From positions 324,202-388,201 of the forward strand of contig NZ_VSDO01000004.1 of NCBI RefSeq assembly GCF_008084145.1: a stretch of DNA of 64,000 bases, written 5' to 3'. Under the pieces are notes generated by a model. It ran no database searches. It saw only the letters and a list, made by a program, of their open reading frames with translations, and had not been told where the DNA came from. The position numbers and the translations under genes were made by a program. Below, piece after piece: positions 33,312 through 42,950 of the stretch (position 1 is its first letter; the number at the start of each line of letters is the position of its first letter). The stretch comes from Paenibacillus faecis. Its GTDB lineage: Bacteria; Bacillota; Bacilli; Paenibacillales; Paenibacillaceae.

Positions 33312-33327
33312 ACATGTACGTACATCT
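33312..33327. promoter_or_regulatory. araR: AraR-like operator 3
   Basis: ACATGTACGTACATCT, with a perfect TGTACGTACA core, lies about 120 bases inside the leader. It could allow a repression loop with operators 1 and 2. Confidence 0.7.
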
Positions 33328-33416
33328 AAAGGGCTAGTGGGGGCAACGGCATCTGGGAACTGCAGCGTGGTAACCGGGACTTATGCATGTAGAAAGAAAT
33401 CGAGGAGGAGAACAAA

Positions 33417-34661
33417 TTGAAAAGAAAAACCATTTCTTTAATTTTGCTGACAGCTATATTCAGCGCTTTACTTTCGGCCTGCGGAAGCGGATCGGACAAA
33501 AACACCATCGTCTTCTGGACGCCGTTGACCGGGGACGACGGGGCTTACATGGACCAAATCGTCAAGGAATACAACGCGACCAATCCGGAATTTAAAGTGA
33601 AGCACGTCATTACCTCGGATATGTACACCAAAATTTCCACAGTCATCAATTCCGGCAAAGGGGTACCCGACCTGGCCATCATTCACGCCGACCGCGTGCC
33701 GGGGTTCGTGAAGCAAGGCGTGCTTGAACCGTTGACCGGGGTGCTGTCCGCCCAGCCGGAACTCAAGCAGGACAACTATTTGCCCCAGGCCTGGTCGACC
33801 GGCACGATCAGCGGCACGCAGTATACGGTTCCCCTGGATATTCACAGCAACGTGATGTATTACAACAAGGACCTGCTGAAGAAATATAACGCCGAATCTT
33901 TCCTGGACGATAACATAGTCACGATCGATGAGATGCTGTCCCTCCAAGGCAAGCTGGACGAGGGGGATTATGTCGTCAACGACGCGCTCCTCGGCTGGGT
34001 CATCCTGGCTCAGGTGCAGAACCTGGGCGGCGACATCCAGCAGGACGGCAAGCCGGCCGTCAACACCGAAGTGATGAAAAAGGCGTTTGAGAGCGTGAAA
34101 AAAATCGCCGATGCGGGCTTGATGACTCCGTTCGGCGAGGACGGGTACCTGATGTTCCAAGGCGGGCACGTGCTTTTCTCCACGGACGGGACCTGGAGTT
34201 CCACCGCGCACGCCAAAGTGGAAGGGCTTAACTTCGGCGTGACCAACATTTACTCGCCGACGCCCGACAAATTCACGAACCGGGCTTCCTCGCACCTGTT
34301 CGCCATGCTGACCAACGAGAAGCGCACGGATGAGAAGGAGCAGGGCATCGGCGCCTTCCTGGAGTTCATCCGTCAGAATTCCATGGAATGGGCGAAGGCC
34401 GGGCAGATCGTCGCCAGTAAGCAGGTCATCGAAAGCCCGGAATACAAAAACTACATCCAATCCTTCTTTACTTCCGACGAAAAGGAAATTGAATCCCTTT
34501 ACATCTATACGTATGAGCACTATCCGTACATTGCCGAAGCGGTAGACACGTATTGCGCGGATATCGTCCGCGGCAACGTGGACCTCGATGAAACTTTGGC
34601 CACCATGCAGAAGTTTGTCGAAGACAAAATCGCCGAGAACAACAAGGCGGCGGGACAATAA
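33417..34661 (+). CDS. araN: Arabinose/arabino-oligosaccharide-binding lipoprotein (AraN-like)
   Basis: A 414-residue lipoprotein. The signal peptide ends in LLSAC (lipobox) near residue 22. The mature part is an SBP family 1 fold (TIVFWTPLTGDDGAYMDQIV, YTVPLDIHSNVMYYNKDLL, GGHVLFSTDGTWSS). Start is TTG at 33417 after GAGGAGGAG. It is the first gene of the AraR-controlled operon and would bind arabinose oligomers released by the GH43 enzyme. Confidence 0.85.
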   Translation: MKRKTISLILLTAIFSALLSACGSGSDKNTIVFWTPLTGDDGAYMDQIVKEYNATNPEFKVKHVITSDMYTKISTVINSGKGVPDLAIIHADRVPGFVKQGVLEPLTGVLSAQPELKQDNYLPQAWSTGTISGTQYTVPLDIHSNVMYYNKDLLKKYNAESFLDDNIVTIDEMLSLQGKLDEGDYVVNDALLGWVILAQVQNLGGDIQQDGKPAVNTEVMKKAFESVKKIADAGLMTPFGEDGYLMFQGGHVLFSTDGTWSSTAHAKVEGLNFGVTNIYSPTPDKFTNRASSHLFAMLTNEKRTDEKEQGIGAFLEFIRQNSMEWAKAGQIVASKQVIESPEYKNYIQSFFTSDEKEIESLYIYTYEHYPYIAEAVDTYCADIVRGNVDLDETLATMQKFVEDKIAENNKAAGQ

Positions 34662-35536
34662 TGAAAAAGAGATCTTTTACACCTTACTTCTTTATTGGTC
34701 CCCATCTGATCTTGTTTATCGTCTTTATTCTGGTGCCGACGATTTACGGGATTTACGCTTCGTTCACGAAGTGGAATTTGCTCGGGGACCCGGTCTGGGT
34801 AGGTTTTGAAAACTATAAAACGATATTGTTCGACAGCACTTCCACCTTTAACGCTCAATTTATGAACGGAATGAAGAACACCTTGATCTTCGTGGGTCTC
34901 AGCGTTCCGATTCTTATCGTGATCCCGCTGATGGTCGCGGTGGCGCTGGAGCATAAGAAGGTCAAAATGAAGGGGCTCATGCAGTCCATTCTCTACATTC
35001 CCGGTCTGATTTCGATCTCCGCGGCGGCGCTGATCTGGCTGTTGATCTTCAACAAGCAGCTCGGAATCACCGGCAACGTGTTCGGTTCGCAAATTCCGTG
35101 GCCGGCGAATCAGCCTTACGCCTGGATCATCATTATCGTGATCACGGTTTGGGGCGGTGTCGGCGGCAACATGATCATTTACCGCGCCTCCATCAACGGC
35201 GTGGCGAAGGACCTTTATGAAGCGGCGGAAATGGACGGGGCCGGCTCCATCCGGAAATTTACCAGCATTACGCTGCCGTCGATCCGTTTTCCGCTCATCT
35301 ATACCTTCGTGATGACGACGGGCGGGGCCTTTAACGTTTTCGGCCAGCCGTTGATGATGACCAAAGGCGGCCCGCAGCAGAGCACGCACGTTCTGATGAT
35401 GTATATCCGCCAGTTGGCGTTCGGCCACGGGGAGTCTATCGCCGGGATGGCGTCCGCGATGGCGGTGCTGCTGGGTCTGGTGATCCTGGTCATTTCCGCC
35501 ATGCAGTACTATGTGATGAACCGGAATGCTTCCTAA
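34661..35536 (+). CDS. araP: Carbohydrate ABC permease (AraP-like)
   Basis: A 291-residue permease of the MalF type with six membrane helices. The EAA loop has LYEAAEMDGAGSIRKFTSIT. It starts inside the stop of the binding-protein gene (TAATG), showing translational coupling. It pairs with the following permease; the ATPase is not encoded here. Confidence 0.87.
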   Translation: MKKRSFTPYFFIGPHLILFIVFILVPTIYGIYASFTKWNLLGDPVWVGFENYKTILFDSTSTFNAQFMNGMKNTLIFVGLSVPILIVIPLMVAVALEHKKVKMKGLMQSILYIPGLISISAAALIWLLIFNKQLGITGNVFGSQIPWPANQPYAWIIIIVITVWGGVGGNMIIYRASINGVAKDLYEAAEMDGAGSIRKFTSITLPSIRFPLIYTFVMTTGGAFNVFGQPLMMTKGGPQQSTHVLMMYIRQLAFGHGESIAGMASAMAVLLGLVILVISAMQYYVMNRNAS

Positions 35537-35557
35537 AGGAGAGGTGGGTGAGACATC

Positions 35558-36403
35558 ATGCTGAAAAAAATCAATCTATCCAAATATTTGGCCTATTTGT
35601 TTTTAATCGTGCTTTGCTTGATCTGGATTATCCCGGTGCTGTTCGGGATCACTACGTCCTTCCGGACGGAAGCCGAGGTCGTCTCCAGCGGGTTCCGGCT
35701 GCTGCCGGAGAGCTGGAACTTCGAGAACTACAAGGCGATTCTGGAAAACACTTCAACCGCGCCGATTCTGCGCTGGCTGTTTAACTCGCTGTTCATTGCG
35801 ATTACCCATACCTTCCTGGTGGTTGTCGTCATTTCGTTGACCGGCTACGGGTACACGCGCATTAACTTTAAGGGCAGGGATACGCTGTTTTTTACGCTGC
35901 TCGGCATTTCCTTTTTTCCGGGAGTCGTCAACCTGATTCCTTCCTACAAAATCATCGATGCGCTGGGCTGGGTCAACACCGCCTGGGCGATGATTATTCC
36001 GGGGCTGGCCGGGATGGGGAATATCTTTCTCGTCAGACAGTTCCTCAAGGGGATTCCGACCGAGCTCGACGAATCGGCCCGCGTGGACGGCGCCAGCGAT
36101 TTCCGGATTTACTATTCGGTCATTCTGCCGCTCATCAAGCCGGTGCTGATCGTGTGCGGGCTGTTCTCTTTTATCGGCTCCTGGAACGATTTCCTCTGGC
36201 CGGTCATCGTATACACCGATGTCGACAAAATGCCGGTGACGGCCGGATTGCTGCTTCTGCAGGACATTTACGGCAACTACCGCATGATCGGGCAACTGGT
36301 GGGGTCGGCCATATTGGCGATCATTCCTACGTTGGTTCTCTTTTTGTTTGCGCAAAAGCATTTCCTTCAATCGATCAATCTGAATTCCGGGCTCAAAGGC
36401 TGA
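35558..36403 (+). CDS. araQ: Carbohydrate ABC permease (AraQ-like)
   Basis: A 281-residue permease of the MalG type. The EAA loop has DESARVDGASDFRIYYSVIL. GGAGAGGTGGG precedes the ATG. It completes the CUT1 arabinan-oligosaccharide importer. Confidence 0.87.
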   Translation: MLKKINLSKYLAYLFLIVLCLIWIIPVLFGITTSFRTEAEVVSSGFRLLPESWNFENYKAILENTSTAPILRWLFNSLFIAITHTFLVVVVISLTGYGYTRINFKGRDTLFFTLLGISFFPGVVNLIPSYKIIDALGWVNTAWAMIIPGLAGMGNIFLVRQFLKGIPTELDESARVDGASDFRIYYSVILPLIKPVLIVCGLFSFIGSWNDFLWPVIVYTDVDKMPVTAGLLLLQDIYGNYRMIGQLVGSAILAIIPTLVLFLFAQKHFLQSINLNSGLKG

Positions 36404-36488
36404 GCTTTGGAAACTCTCGAATTAGGGAAGCACGGGAAACAACCCAGGACCAAGAAGACAAAGACAAAAGACATGGAGGCGAGTGGAT

Positions 36489-37979
36489 TTGGCGAACCAA
36501 GTCATTATCAATACCGATATCGTGAAGGGGAAAATCAACAGGAACATCTACGGCCATTTTGCGGAGCATTTGGGCAGATGCATCTATGAGGGGATTTGGG
36601 TCGGAGAGGACTCCCTCATACCGAATACGCAGGGCATTCGCAACGACGTGCTCGAAGCGCTGAAACGGATCAAAGTACCGGTACTGCGCTGGCCGGGCGG
36701 CTGTTTTGCCGACGAATATCATTGGAAGGACGGCGTCGGTCCGCGCGAGGGACGGAAGCGGATGGTCAATACGCATTGGGGCGGCGTGGTGGAAAATAAC
36801 CATTTCGGCACTCACGAGTTCATGCTGCTCTGCGAGCTGCTGGAGTGCGAACCGTATATTTGCGGCAACGTAGGCAGCGGTACCGTTCAAGAGATGTCCG
36901 AGTGGGTGGAGTACATGACGTTCGACGGGGAGTCCCCGATGGCGGCCTGGCGCGCCCAAAACGGCAGTGAGCAGCCTTGGAAGCTGAAGTATTTCGGCGT
37001 CGGCAACGAGAACTGGGGCTGCGGCGGGAATATGCGGCCGGAGTACTACGCCGATCTGTATCGGCGTTACCAGACTTACGTGCGCAACTACGGCGATAAC
37101 AAACTTTACAAAATCGCGGGCGGAGCCAATGTGGACGACTACAACTGGACGGAAGTGCTGATGAAACATGCCGGCTGGCTGATGGACGGCTTGAGCCTGC
37201 ACTACTATACGATTCCGGGCGACTTCTGGCTGGGTAAAGGATCGGCGCTTGATTTTCCGGAGGACGAGTGGTTCATCACGATGAAGAAAGCGCTTCATAT
37301 GGATGAGCTGATTACGAAGCACAGCACGATTATGGACAAATACGACCCCGACAAGCGGGTCGGCCTGATCATCGATGAATGGGGCACCTGGTTTGACGTG
37401 GAACCGGGCACGAATCCGGGCTTCCTGTATCAGCAAAACACGATTCGCGACGCTTTGGTCGCCGGTCTTCACTTTAATATTTTCCACAACCATTGCGACC
37501 GCGTGCATATGACGAACATTGCGCAAACCGTGAACGTACTGCAGGCGATGATTTTGACGGAAGGCGAAAAGATGATCCTGACTCCGACGTACCACGTCTT
37601 CGACATGTACAAGGTGCATCAGGACGCGGAGCGGCTGGCGGTCGATTCCTCCTTCGGCAGCTACGAGTACAACGGGGAGAAGTTGCCGCAAGTCACGGTA
37701 TCCGCTTCAAGGAATGACAGCGGGAAGGTGCATATCAGCTTGTGCAACATCGACCACCAAAACGGCGCGGAACTGAGCCTGGAGCTGCGCGGCGGCGCTC
37801 GGTCTAGCGAGGCCAAGGTATCGGGCACCCTGCTGACCGCGGCATCGATGAATGCCCACAACACCTTCGAGCGCCCCGATGCCGTGAAACCGGTGGACTT
37901 CTCGGACGTGACCATACAGGCCGATCGTCTGCAGCTCAAGCTTCCGCCGATGTCCGTAGTGACGTTAACTGTGGAGTAG
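36489..37979 (+). CDS. abfA: Alpha-L-arabinofuranosidase, GH51
   Basis: A 496-residue intracellular enzyme that removes terminal arabinofuranose from imported oligosaccharides. It starts VIINTDIVKGKINRNIYGHF. Acid/base Glu174 lies in GVGNENWGCGG and nucleophile Glu297 in LIIDEWGTWF. A C-terminal beta-domain ends in SVVTLTVE. I prefer the TTG at 36489, nine bases after GGAGG; a GTG at 36483 is only three bases away. It lies 85 bases after the permease in the same operon. No araBAD catabolic genes are in the window. Confidence 0.92.
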   Translation: MANQVIINTDIVKGKINRNIYGHFAEHLGRCIYEGIWVGEDSLIPNTQGIRNDVLEALKRIKVPVLRWPGGCFADEYHWKDGVGPREGRKRMVNTHWGGVVENNHFGTHEFMLLCELLECEPYICGNVGSGTVQEMSEWVEYMTFDGESPMAAWRAQNGSEQPWKLKYFGVGNENWGCGGNMRPEYYADLYRRYQTYVRNYGDNKLYKIAGGANVDDYNWTEVLMKHAGWLMDGLSLHYYTIPGDFWLGKGSALDFPEDEWFITMKKALHMDELITKHSTIMDKYDPDKRVGLIIDEWGTWFDVEPGTNPGFLYQQNTIRDALVAGLHFNIFHNHCDRVHMTNIAQTVNVLQAMILTEGEKMILTPTYHVFDMYKVHQDAERLAVDSSFGSYEYNGEKLPQVTVSASRNDSGKVHISLCNIDHQNGAELSLELRGGARSSEAKVSGTLLTAASMNAHNTFERPDAVKPVDFSDVTIQADRLQLKLPPMSVVTLTVE

Positions 37980-38023
37980 TTTGGAGCATAGCAAGGGTTC
38001 AAAAGAATCGGTAATAAGGAGAG

Positions 38024-41000
38024 ATGTCCGTGAAGGGAAGGTTCGGCAAGTTTCTGGTCGCAGCGCTGGTTTGGACGCTGTTGTGGCCGTCGAATATGTT
38101 GGGTTTCGGTTACGCGGCCGCGGCGAAATCGGGCTCCGATTTACAGGGACACTGGGCGGAGAAGGAATGGTCCTCCTGGATTCAAAACGGCTGGATCCGC
38201 GGTTATGGCGACGGCACATACCGGCCCGATCGGCCGATCTCGCGAGCGGAGTTTGCGGCGCTCGTCAATCGGGTGCTGGGTTTTGCCGAGATCGGCGGCG
38301 CGGCCTTTACCGATCTAAAACCCGAAGACGCCGCCTATCCGGAAATCGGGAAGGCGGTTGCGGCGGGGTATATGAACGGTTTTGACAATGGGACCGTTCG
38401 CCCCGCGGATTTCGTCACCCGGCAGGAAGCGGCGGTGATGCTGTTCCGGGCGTTCCGCCTGGAGCCGGCTGCGGACGGCGTTACCCCCGGGCTTCGGGAC
38501 CTGGCGTCCATGCCGGAATGGAGCCGGCCGGCGGCGGCCGCCTTGTGGAGCGGCGGTTATGTAAAAGGGTCGGCGGACGGCGCCTTTAACCCGGCCCGGC
38601 CCGTTACCCGCGCCGAGGCGGTCGCCCTGCTGAACCGCCTCTCCGGCAAAGTGCTGCTTGCGCCCGGAACGTACGGCGGAGATTCTGCGCGGAATAGGAT
38701 CATTCAACGCGGAGGGGTGACCTTGAAGGATGCGGTGATTCCCGGCAACCTTTATCTTTCCGAAGCGATGGGCGGCGGGGAGGTTGTGCTGCGAAACGTA
38801 AAGATCGGCGGCAAGGTGTTCGTATGGGGCGGAGGGAAGGACACGCTCTCGCTGATCGACTCGGATGTGGCGGAAATCGTTATGGATAAACAAGGAGGAG
38901 GCCGTATCCAGCTCGACGCCCGGGGCGCGACATCGGTGAAGCGGGTCACCGCCGTATCCGGTGCCGTATCGATTCATATCGAAGAGGACAGCGTTATCGA
39001 GAGCGTCGACATTCGAGGCGGCCAAACCATTCCTGTCACCGGGAAAGGAAAGATCGTTTCCGCCGACAGCCGGTTGGTCCGTCAGGAACAAGGGCAAGCG
39101 CAAGAGCAGGGACAGGGTGCGGCGTCCGGAGGCGCGGGCACGAGCCCGGGCTCCGGCTCTGGCTCGGGAACCTCCGGTTCCGGCGGTTCTTCCTCGCCTG
39201 GAGGCGGCGGGCCGGCGCCGGTTCCGAATCCGTCACCGGGGACCGGCCTCCCGTCCTTCACCGATGTGTCCGTGCATGATCCTTCGATCATCAAGGACGG
39301 CGGCGCTTATTATGTATTCGGTTCGCACATCGAAGCGGCAAAATCGACGGACCTGATGCACTGGACGCGATTTACGAACGGGTACGACACGCCGGGGAAC
39401 GTGCTGTACGGCGACCTGTCCGCCAATCTGGCGGCCTCGTTCGCCTGGGCCGGGGAGGACGACGCGGACAGCAAGGGCGGGTTTGCCGTCTGGGCGCCGG
39501 ATGTGTTCTGGAATAAAGATTACAAAAATGAAGACGGCACTACCGGAGCCTACATGATGTACTACAGCGCCTCGTCCACCTACATCCGGTCCGCGATCGG
39601 TTATGCGGTGTCCAAGAAGATCGAGGGCCCTTACCGTTACGTGGACACGGTCATTTACACCGGATTCACGCGGGATGAAGCCTACGACAACAACAGCGCT
39701 GTCAATAAAAAATGGGATAACACCAATATCAAGCCTCTGATTGAAAAAGGCGATTTGCCGGGCGTCAAAACCGACTGGTTCAACAGCAACGGTTCCTACA
39801 ACAACGCTTCCTATCCTAACGCGATCGATCCGACGCTGTTCTACGACAAGGACGGCAAGCTGTGGATGACTTACGGCTCCTGGTCCGGCGGGATTTTCGT
39901 CCTGGAGCTCGACCCGGCGACAGGGCGGGTCAAATATCCGGGACAGGACGGCCGAACGGCGGACGGCCGGATGATCGACCGTTACTTCGGCACGCATATT
40001 GCCGGCGGGTATACGAAGTCCGGCGAGGGTCCGTTCATCCTTTACGACGAGGAGACCGGGTATTATTATCTGACCGTGACTTACGGCGGCTTGGCGGCCA
40101 ACGGCGGCTACAACATGAGACTGTTCCGGGCGCTTGCACCGGAGGGGCCTTATGTGGATGCCGAAGGAAAAGGAGCGGTGCTGCCGGACCGATCGACGGC
40201 CAATACCGCTTATGGCACCAAGATGATCGGCAATTTCCTGTTCGAACGGGAGATCGGCGATCCGGGCTCGGGCCAGGGTTACGGTTACGTGTCCCCGGGG
40301 CACAATTCGCTGTATTTTGACGAGGCGACGGGCAAGCGATTCCTGATCTTCCATACCCGCTTTCCGCAAAAAGGCGAAGCTCATGAAGTCCGGGTGCATC
40401 AGCTCTTTTTGAACAAGGACGGTTGGCTGGTTACGGCGCCTGCGCGCTATACCGGGGAGACGGTTCAGCCGGTCAGCGCCCGGGATATAACGGGGGATTA
40501 CAAGTTCGTCAATCACGGTTTGGCTTACTCCGGCGGGATTACGAAGTCCGTAGCGATCCGGCTGAAGGAGGACCGGACGGTGGCGGGCGACGTGACGGGC
40601 ACCTGGAGCTTAAGCGACGGCTACCGGGCGTCCCTCACGCTGAACGGGGTAACTTATGACGGGGTGTTCGTCCGTCAGTGGGATGAGACGCGGGGAGCGG
40701 AAACGATGACCTTCACCGCCAGCTCGGCGGCGGGGGAAACGGTTTGGGGTATCCGGCAGCCGGATAAAAGCGACGAGAGCCTCGTGGCGGACGTCCGCCA
40801 AGCCTTGACCCTTGGCGATACGGGGCGGGTGATGGCAAATCTGGCGCTGCCGGCGCGCGGAGCCCGGGGGACGGTTATTTCGTGGAAGTCCTCGGACCCC
40901 GGCGTCATCACCGATCAAGGGGTGATTTCTCCGCCGGAGCCGGGAGAACCAAACCGGACGGCTACTTTGACAGCGACGATAACCAAAGGGAACGCTTCCG

Positions 41001-42343
41001 CCGCCAAAACCTTTTCCATCGTTGTCGTCCCGGTGGACATCGCAGCCGGGTTGGTGGCGCACTATGGGTTCGAGGAAAATCTGGAGGATTCGTCCGGCCG
41101 GTTTGGCGTTGGGGTCGTCACGGGGGACCGGATCGATAAATCCTCAGGCGGAAACATCACCTTCGGCGAGGGCGTGCACGGCAAAGCGGCCGTGTTCGAC
41201 GGGGCTTCCGGCGTCCGGCTGCCGGACGGATTAATCCGAGGGAACAAATACTCGGTTTCGCTGTGGTTGAATCCGGAAAAACATACGGCCAACACGACAA
41301 CCTTCTTCGGCGGCACGAACCGAAGCTGGATCAGTCTCGTTCCGCAGGCCTGGGACAACAACACGATGCTGTGGTCCGGCGAAGCGTGGTACGACGGCAC
41401 GACAGGGTCGCGAATCCGCGCCAACCAATGGACGCACATCGCCTTTACCGTCGACGGGGATATGGTTAAGGTCTATGTCGACGGCGTGTTGAAATACTCG
41501 GGGACGGGATTCCCCGATGTCTTTAAAACCGGCCAGGAGTCTTTCGGCTTGGGCGTCAATTGGTGGGATGCGCCGTTCCAAGGCCGGATGGATGAAGTGC
41601 GCGTCTACAACGTCCCGATCACGGACGCGGTTGTCGCCAAGCTGGCGGGTGCCCGCCCGGACGGAGTGGAGCCGCCGGCCGAACTGACGGCGAAGTTCTC
41701 CTTTGAGGGGAACTTGGCGGATGTGGCCGGCAGCGCGGGCGCCGGGACGGTCGTTGGCGAGAAAATCGACGACGTTTCCAAAGGCGGCGTGATCGGCTTT
41801 GCCGACGGTGTTAACGGGAAGGCGGCCGTGTTTGACGGGAAATCGGGCGTCCTTCTGCCGAAAGGACTGATCTCCAGTCCAAACTACTCGGTGACGATGT
41901 GGGTGTACGCCGAACGGCTGACGACTTACACACCGGCCTTTTTCGGCGCGCAGACCAACAACAGCTGGATCAGCCTGCTTCCGGCCGGTCCGGAGGCCGC
42001 CGACGGAGGGAGCGTAGGCGAAGGGGAAGGCGCAGGCGCAGGCACATCCTCCAAGCTCTGGTCCGGATCGGCCTGGTACGACGCCGTCACCGGGGGGAGC
42101 ACGCCGCTGCGTGCGTGGACCCACCTGGCTTTTACCGTAAATCGGGGCAAAGTGACGGTCTACGTGAATGGCGAGGCGAAATTTACGGGAACGGGATTCC
42201 CCGATATATTCACGGACGATCAGGGCACCTTCGCCCTGGGCGTGAACTGGTGGGACCCGCCATTCCAAGGCATGCTCGATGAGCTGCATGTCTACAAAGG
42301 CGCCCTTACAGCGGAGCAGGTCGCAGACCTGGCCGCCCGCTAA
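38024..42343 (+). CDS. Cell-wall-anchored multidomain GH43 endo-arabinanase
   Basis: A 1439-residue secreted protein. A signal peptide covers residues 1-34. Three SLH repeats (about 38-87, 93-147 and 157-207) bind wall polysaccharide; GYGDGTYRPDRPISRAEF is typical. A beta-rich region (210-345) and a Gly/Ser/Pro linker (350-405) follow. The GH43 propeller (410-805) has Asp419 (HDPS), Asp602 (IDPT) and Glu668 (GEGPF) as catalytic triad candidates. Then come an arabinanase C-terminal domain (about 820-915), an Ig-like domain (917-1006) and two LamG-type lectin domains (1007-1210 and 1213-1439), which are clear tandem duplicates. It would cut arabinan at the surface for the importer encoded upstream. 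Confidence 0.9.
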   Translation: MSVKGRFGKFLVAALVWTLLWPSNMLGFGYAAAAKSGSDLQGHWAEKEWSSWIQNGWIRGYGDGTYRPDRPISRAEFAALVNRVLGFAEIGGAAFTDLKPEDAAYPEIGKAVAAGYMNGFDNGTVRPADFVTRQEAAVMLFRAFRLEPAADGVTPGLRDLASMPEWSRPAAAALWSGGYVKGSADGAFNPARPVTRAEAVALLNRLSGKVLLAPGTYGGDSARNRIIQRGGVTLKDAVIPGNLYLSEAMGGGEVVLRNVKIGGKVFVWGGGKDTLSLIDSDVAEIVMDKQGGGRIQLDARGATSVKRVTAVSGAVSIHIEEDSVIESVDIRGGQTIPVTGKGKIVSADSRLVRQEQGQAQEQGQGAASGGAGTSPGSGSGSGTSGSGGSSSPGGGGPAPVPNPSPGTGLPSFTDVSVHDPSIIKDGGAYYVFGSHIEAAKSTDLMHWTRFTNGYDTPGNVLYGDLSANLAASFAWAGEDDADSKGGFAVWAPDVFWNKDYKNEDGTTGAYMMYYSASSTYIRSAIGYAVSKKIEGPYRYVDTVIYTGFTRDEAYDNNSAVNKKWDNTNIKPLIEKGDLPGVKTDWFNSNGSYNNASYPNAIDPTLFYDKDGKLWMTYGSWSGGIFVLELDPATGRVKYPGQDGRTADGRMIDRYFGTHIAGGYTKSGEGPFILYDEETGYYYLTVTYGGLAANGGYNMRLFRALAPEGPYVDAEGKGAVLPDRSTANTAYGTKMIGNFLFEREIGDPGSGQGYGYVSPGHNSLYFDEATGKRFLIFHTRFPQKGEAHEVRVHQLFLNKDGWLVTAPARYTGETVQPVSARDITGDYKFVNHGLAYSGGITKSVAIRLKEDRTVAGDVTGTWSLSDGYRASLTLNGVTYDGVFVRQWDETRGAETMTFTASSAAGETVWGIRQPDKSDESLVADVRQALTLGDTGRVMANLALPARGARGTVISWKSSDPGVITDQGVISPPEPGEPNRTATLTATITKGNASAAKTFSIVVVPVDIAAGLVAHYGFEENLEDSSGRFGVGVVTGDRIDKSSGGNITFGEGVHGKAAVFDGASGVRLPDGLIRGNKYSVSLWLNPEKHTANTTTFFGGTNRSWISLVPQAWDNNTMLWSGEAWYDGTTGSRIRANQWTHIAFTVDGDMVKVYVDGVLKYSGTGFPDVFKTGQESFGLGVNWWDAPFQGRMDEVRVYNVPITDAVVAKLAGARPDGVEPPAELTAKFSFEGNLADVAGSAGAGTVVGEKIDDVSKGGVIGFADGVNGKAAVFDGKSGVLLPKGLISSPNYSVTMWVYAERLTTYTPAFFGAQTNNSWISLLPAGPEAADGGSVGEGEGAGAGTSSKLWSGSAWYDAVTGGSTPLRAWTHLAFTVNRGKVTVYVNGEAKFTGTGFPDIFTDDQGTFALGVNWWDPPFQGMLDELHVYKGALTAEQVADLAAR

Positions 42344-42351
42344 AAGGGCGA

Positions 42352-42393
42352 GCGCCGCCTTCCGGCTATCGGGCCGGGAGGCGGCTTTTTTGC
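42352..42393 (+). terminator. Terminator of the arabinan operon
   Basis: GCCGCCTTCCGGC pairs with GCCGGGAGGCGGC, followed by TTTTTT, nine bases after the GH43 stop codon. Confidence 0.9.
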
Positions 42394-42404
42394 CCGAAGG
42401 CATA

Positions 42405-42560
42405 GGGGTGGGGTTAGGTGTAGAGCTAGGTGAGGGCTAGGTGTAGAGCTGTGTAGGGCTAGGTGTAGAGCTAGGTGTAGGGCTAGGTATAGAGTTAGGT
42501 GAGGGTTAGGTGTAGAGCTAGATGAGGGCTAGGTGTAGGATTAGGTGCCGGGCGAGGTGT
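42405..42560. repeat. Degenerate G-rich tandem array 3' of the arabinanase
   Basis: Units close to GCTAGGTGTAGA and GCTAGGTGAGG recur about a dozen times with drift. No coding sequence is credible. The stretch 42561-42670 is plain intergenic DNA leading into a family B element. Confidence 0.85.
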
Positions 42561-42670
42561 GGCGTGGCCTTAATCGGGCTTGCCTTGTCTTGAACCGCCG
42601 TTTTCGCTCCCTGCCCTCGTCTCTTTCAGAATAACCGGTTTTTAAGTAGGGTAGATGCGGCGTTCTTTTG

Positions 42671-42892
42671 CTCTAACGGACATAATAGCCGCTATTTCGC
42701 CAAAAGAGGCTCCTTCCCGATTCTAACGGAAATAGTAGCGCCTATTTACGGATTTCCTTGTCAAACTGATCTCCTTTTACCAAAATAGCGGCTACTGCGT
42801 CCGTTAGAATTCCGTTTTGCCCTGAAAGGACGAAATAGCCGCTATGGCTTCCGTTAGAATTTTCGCCGGTCCGTCGAACCTTCAGGCCCGGT
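42671..42892. repeat. Four-unit intergenic element, family B, copy 3
   Basis: Units at 42671-42699, 42720-42747, 42782-42811 and 42831-42861. Centres 42685, 42733.5, 42796.5 and 42846 are symmetric about 42765. It matches copy 4 through the extra right flank CGTCGAACCTTCAGGCCCGG, which ends at 42892, exactly where the AT-rich inserted DNA begins. Confidence 0.85.
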
Positions 42893-42950
42893 TGACTCAG
42901 TTTTATTAGGAAAACAAACTGCCTTTTTATTAGCGGCCTATTAAACCGCT

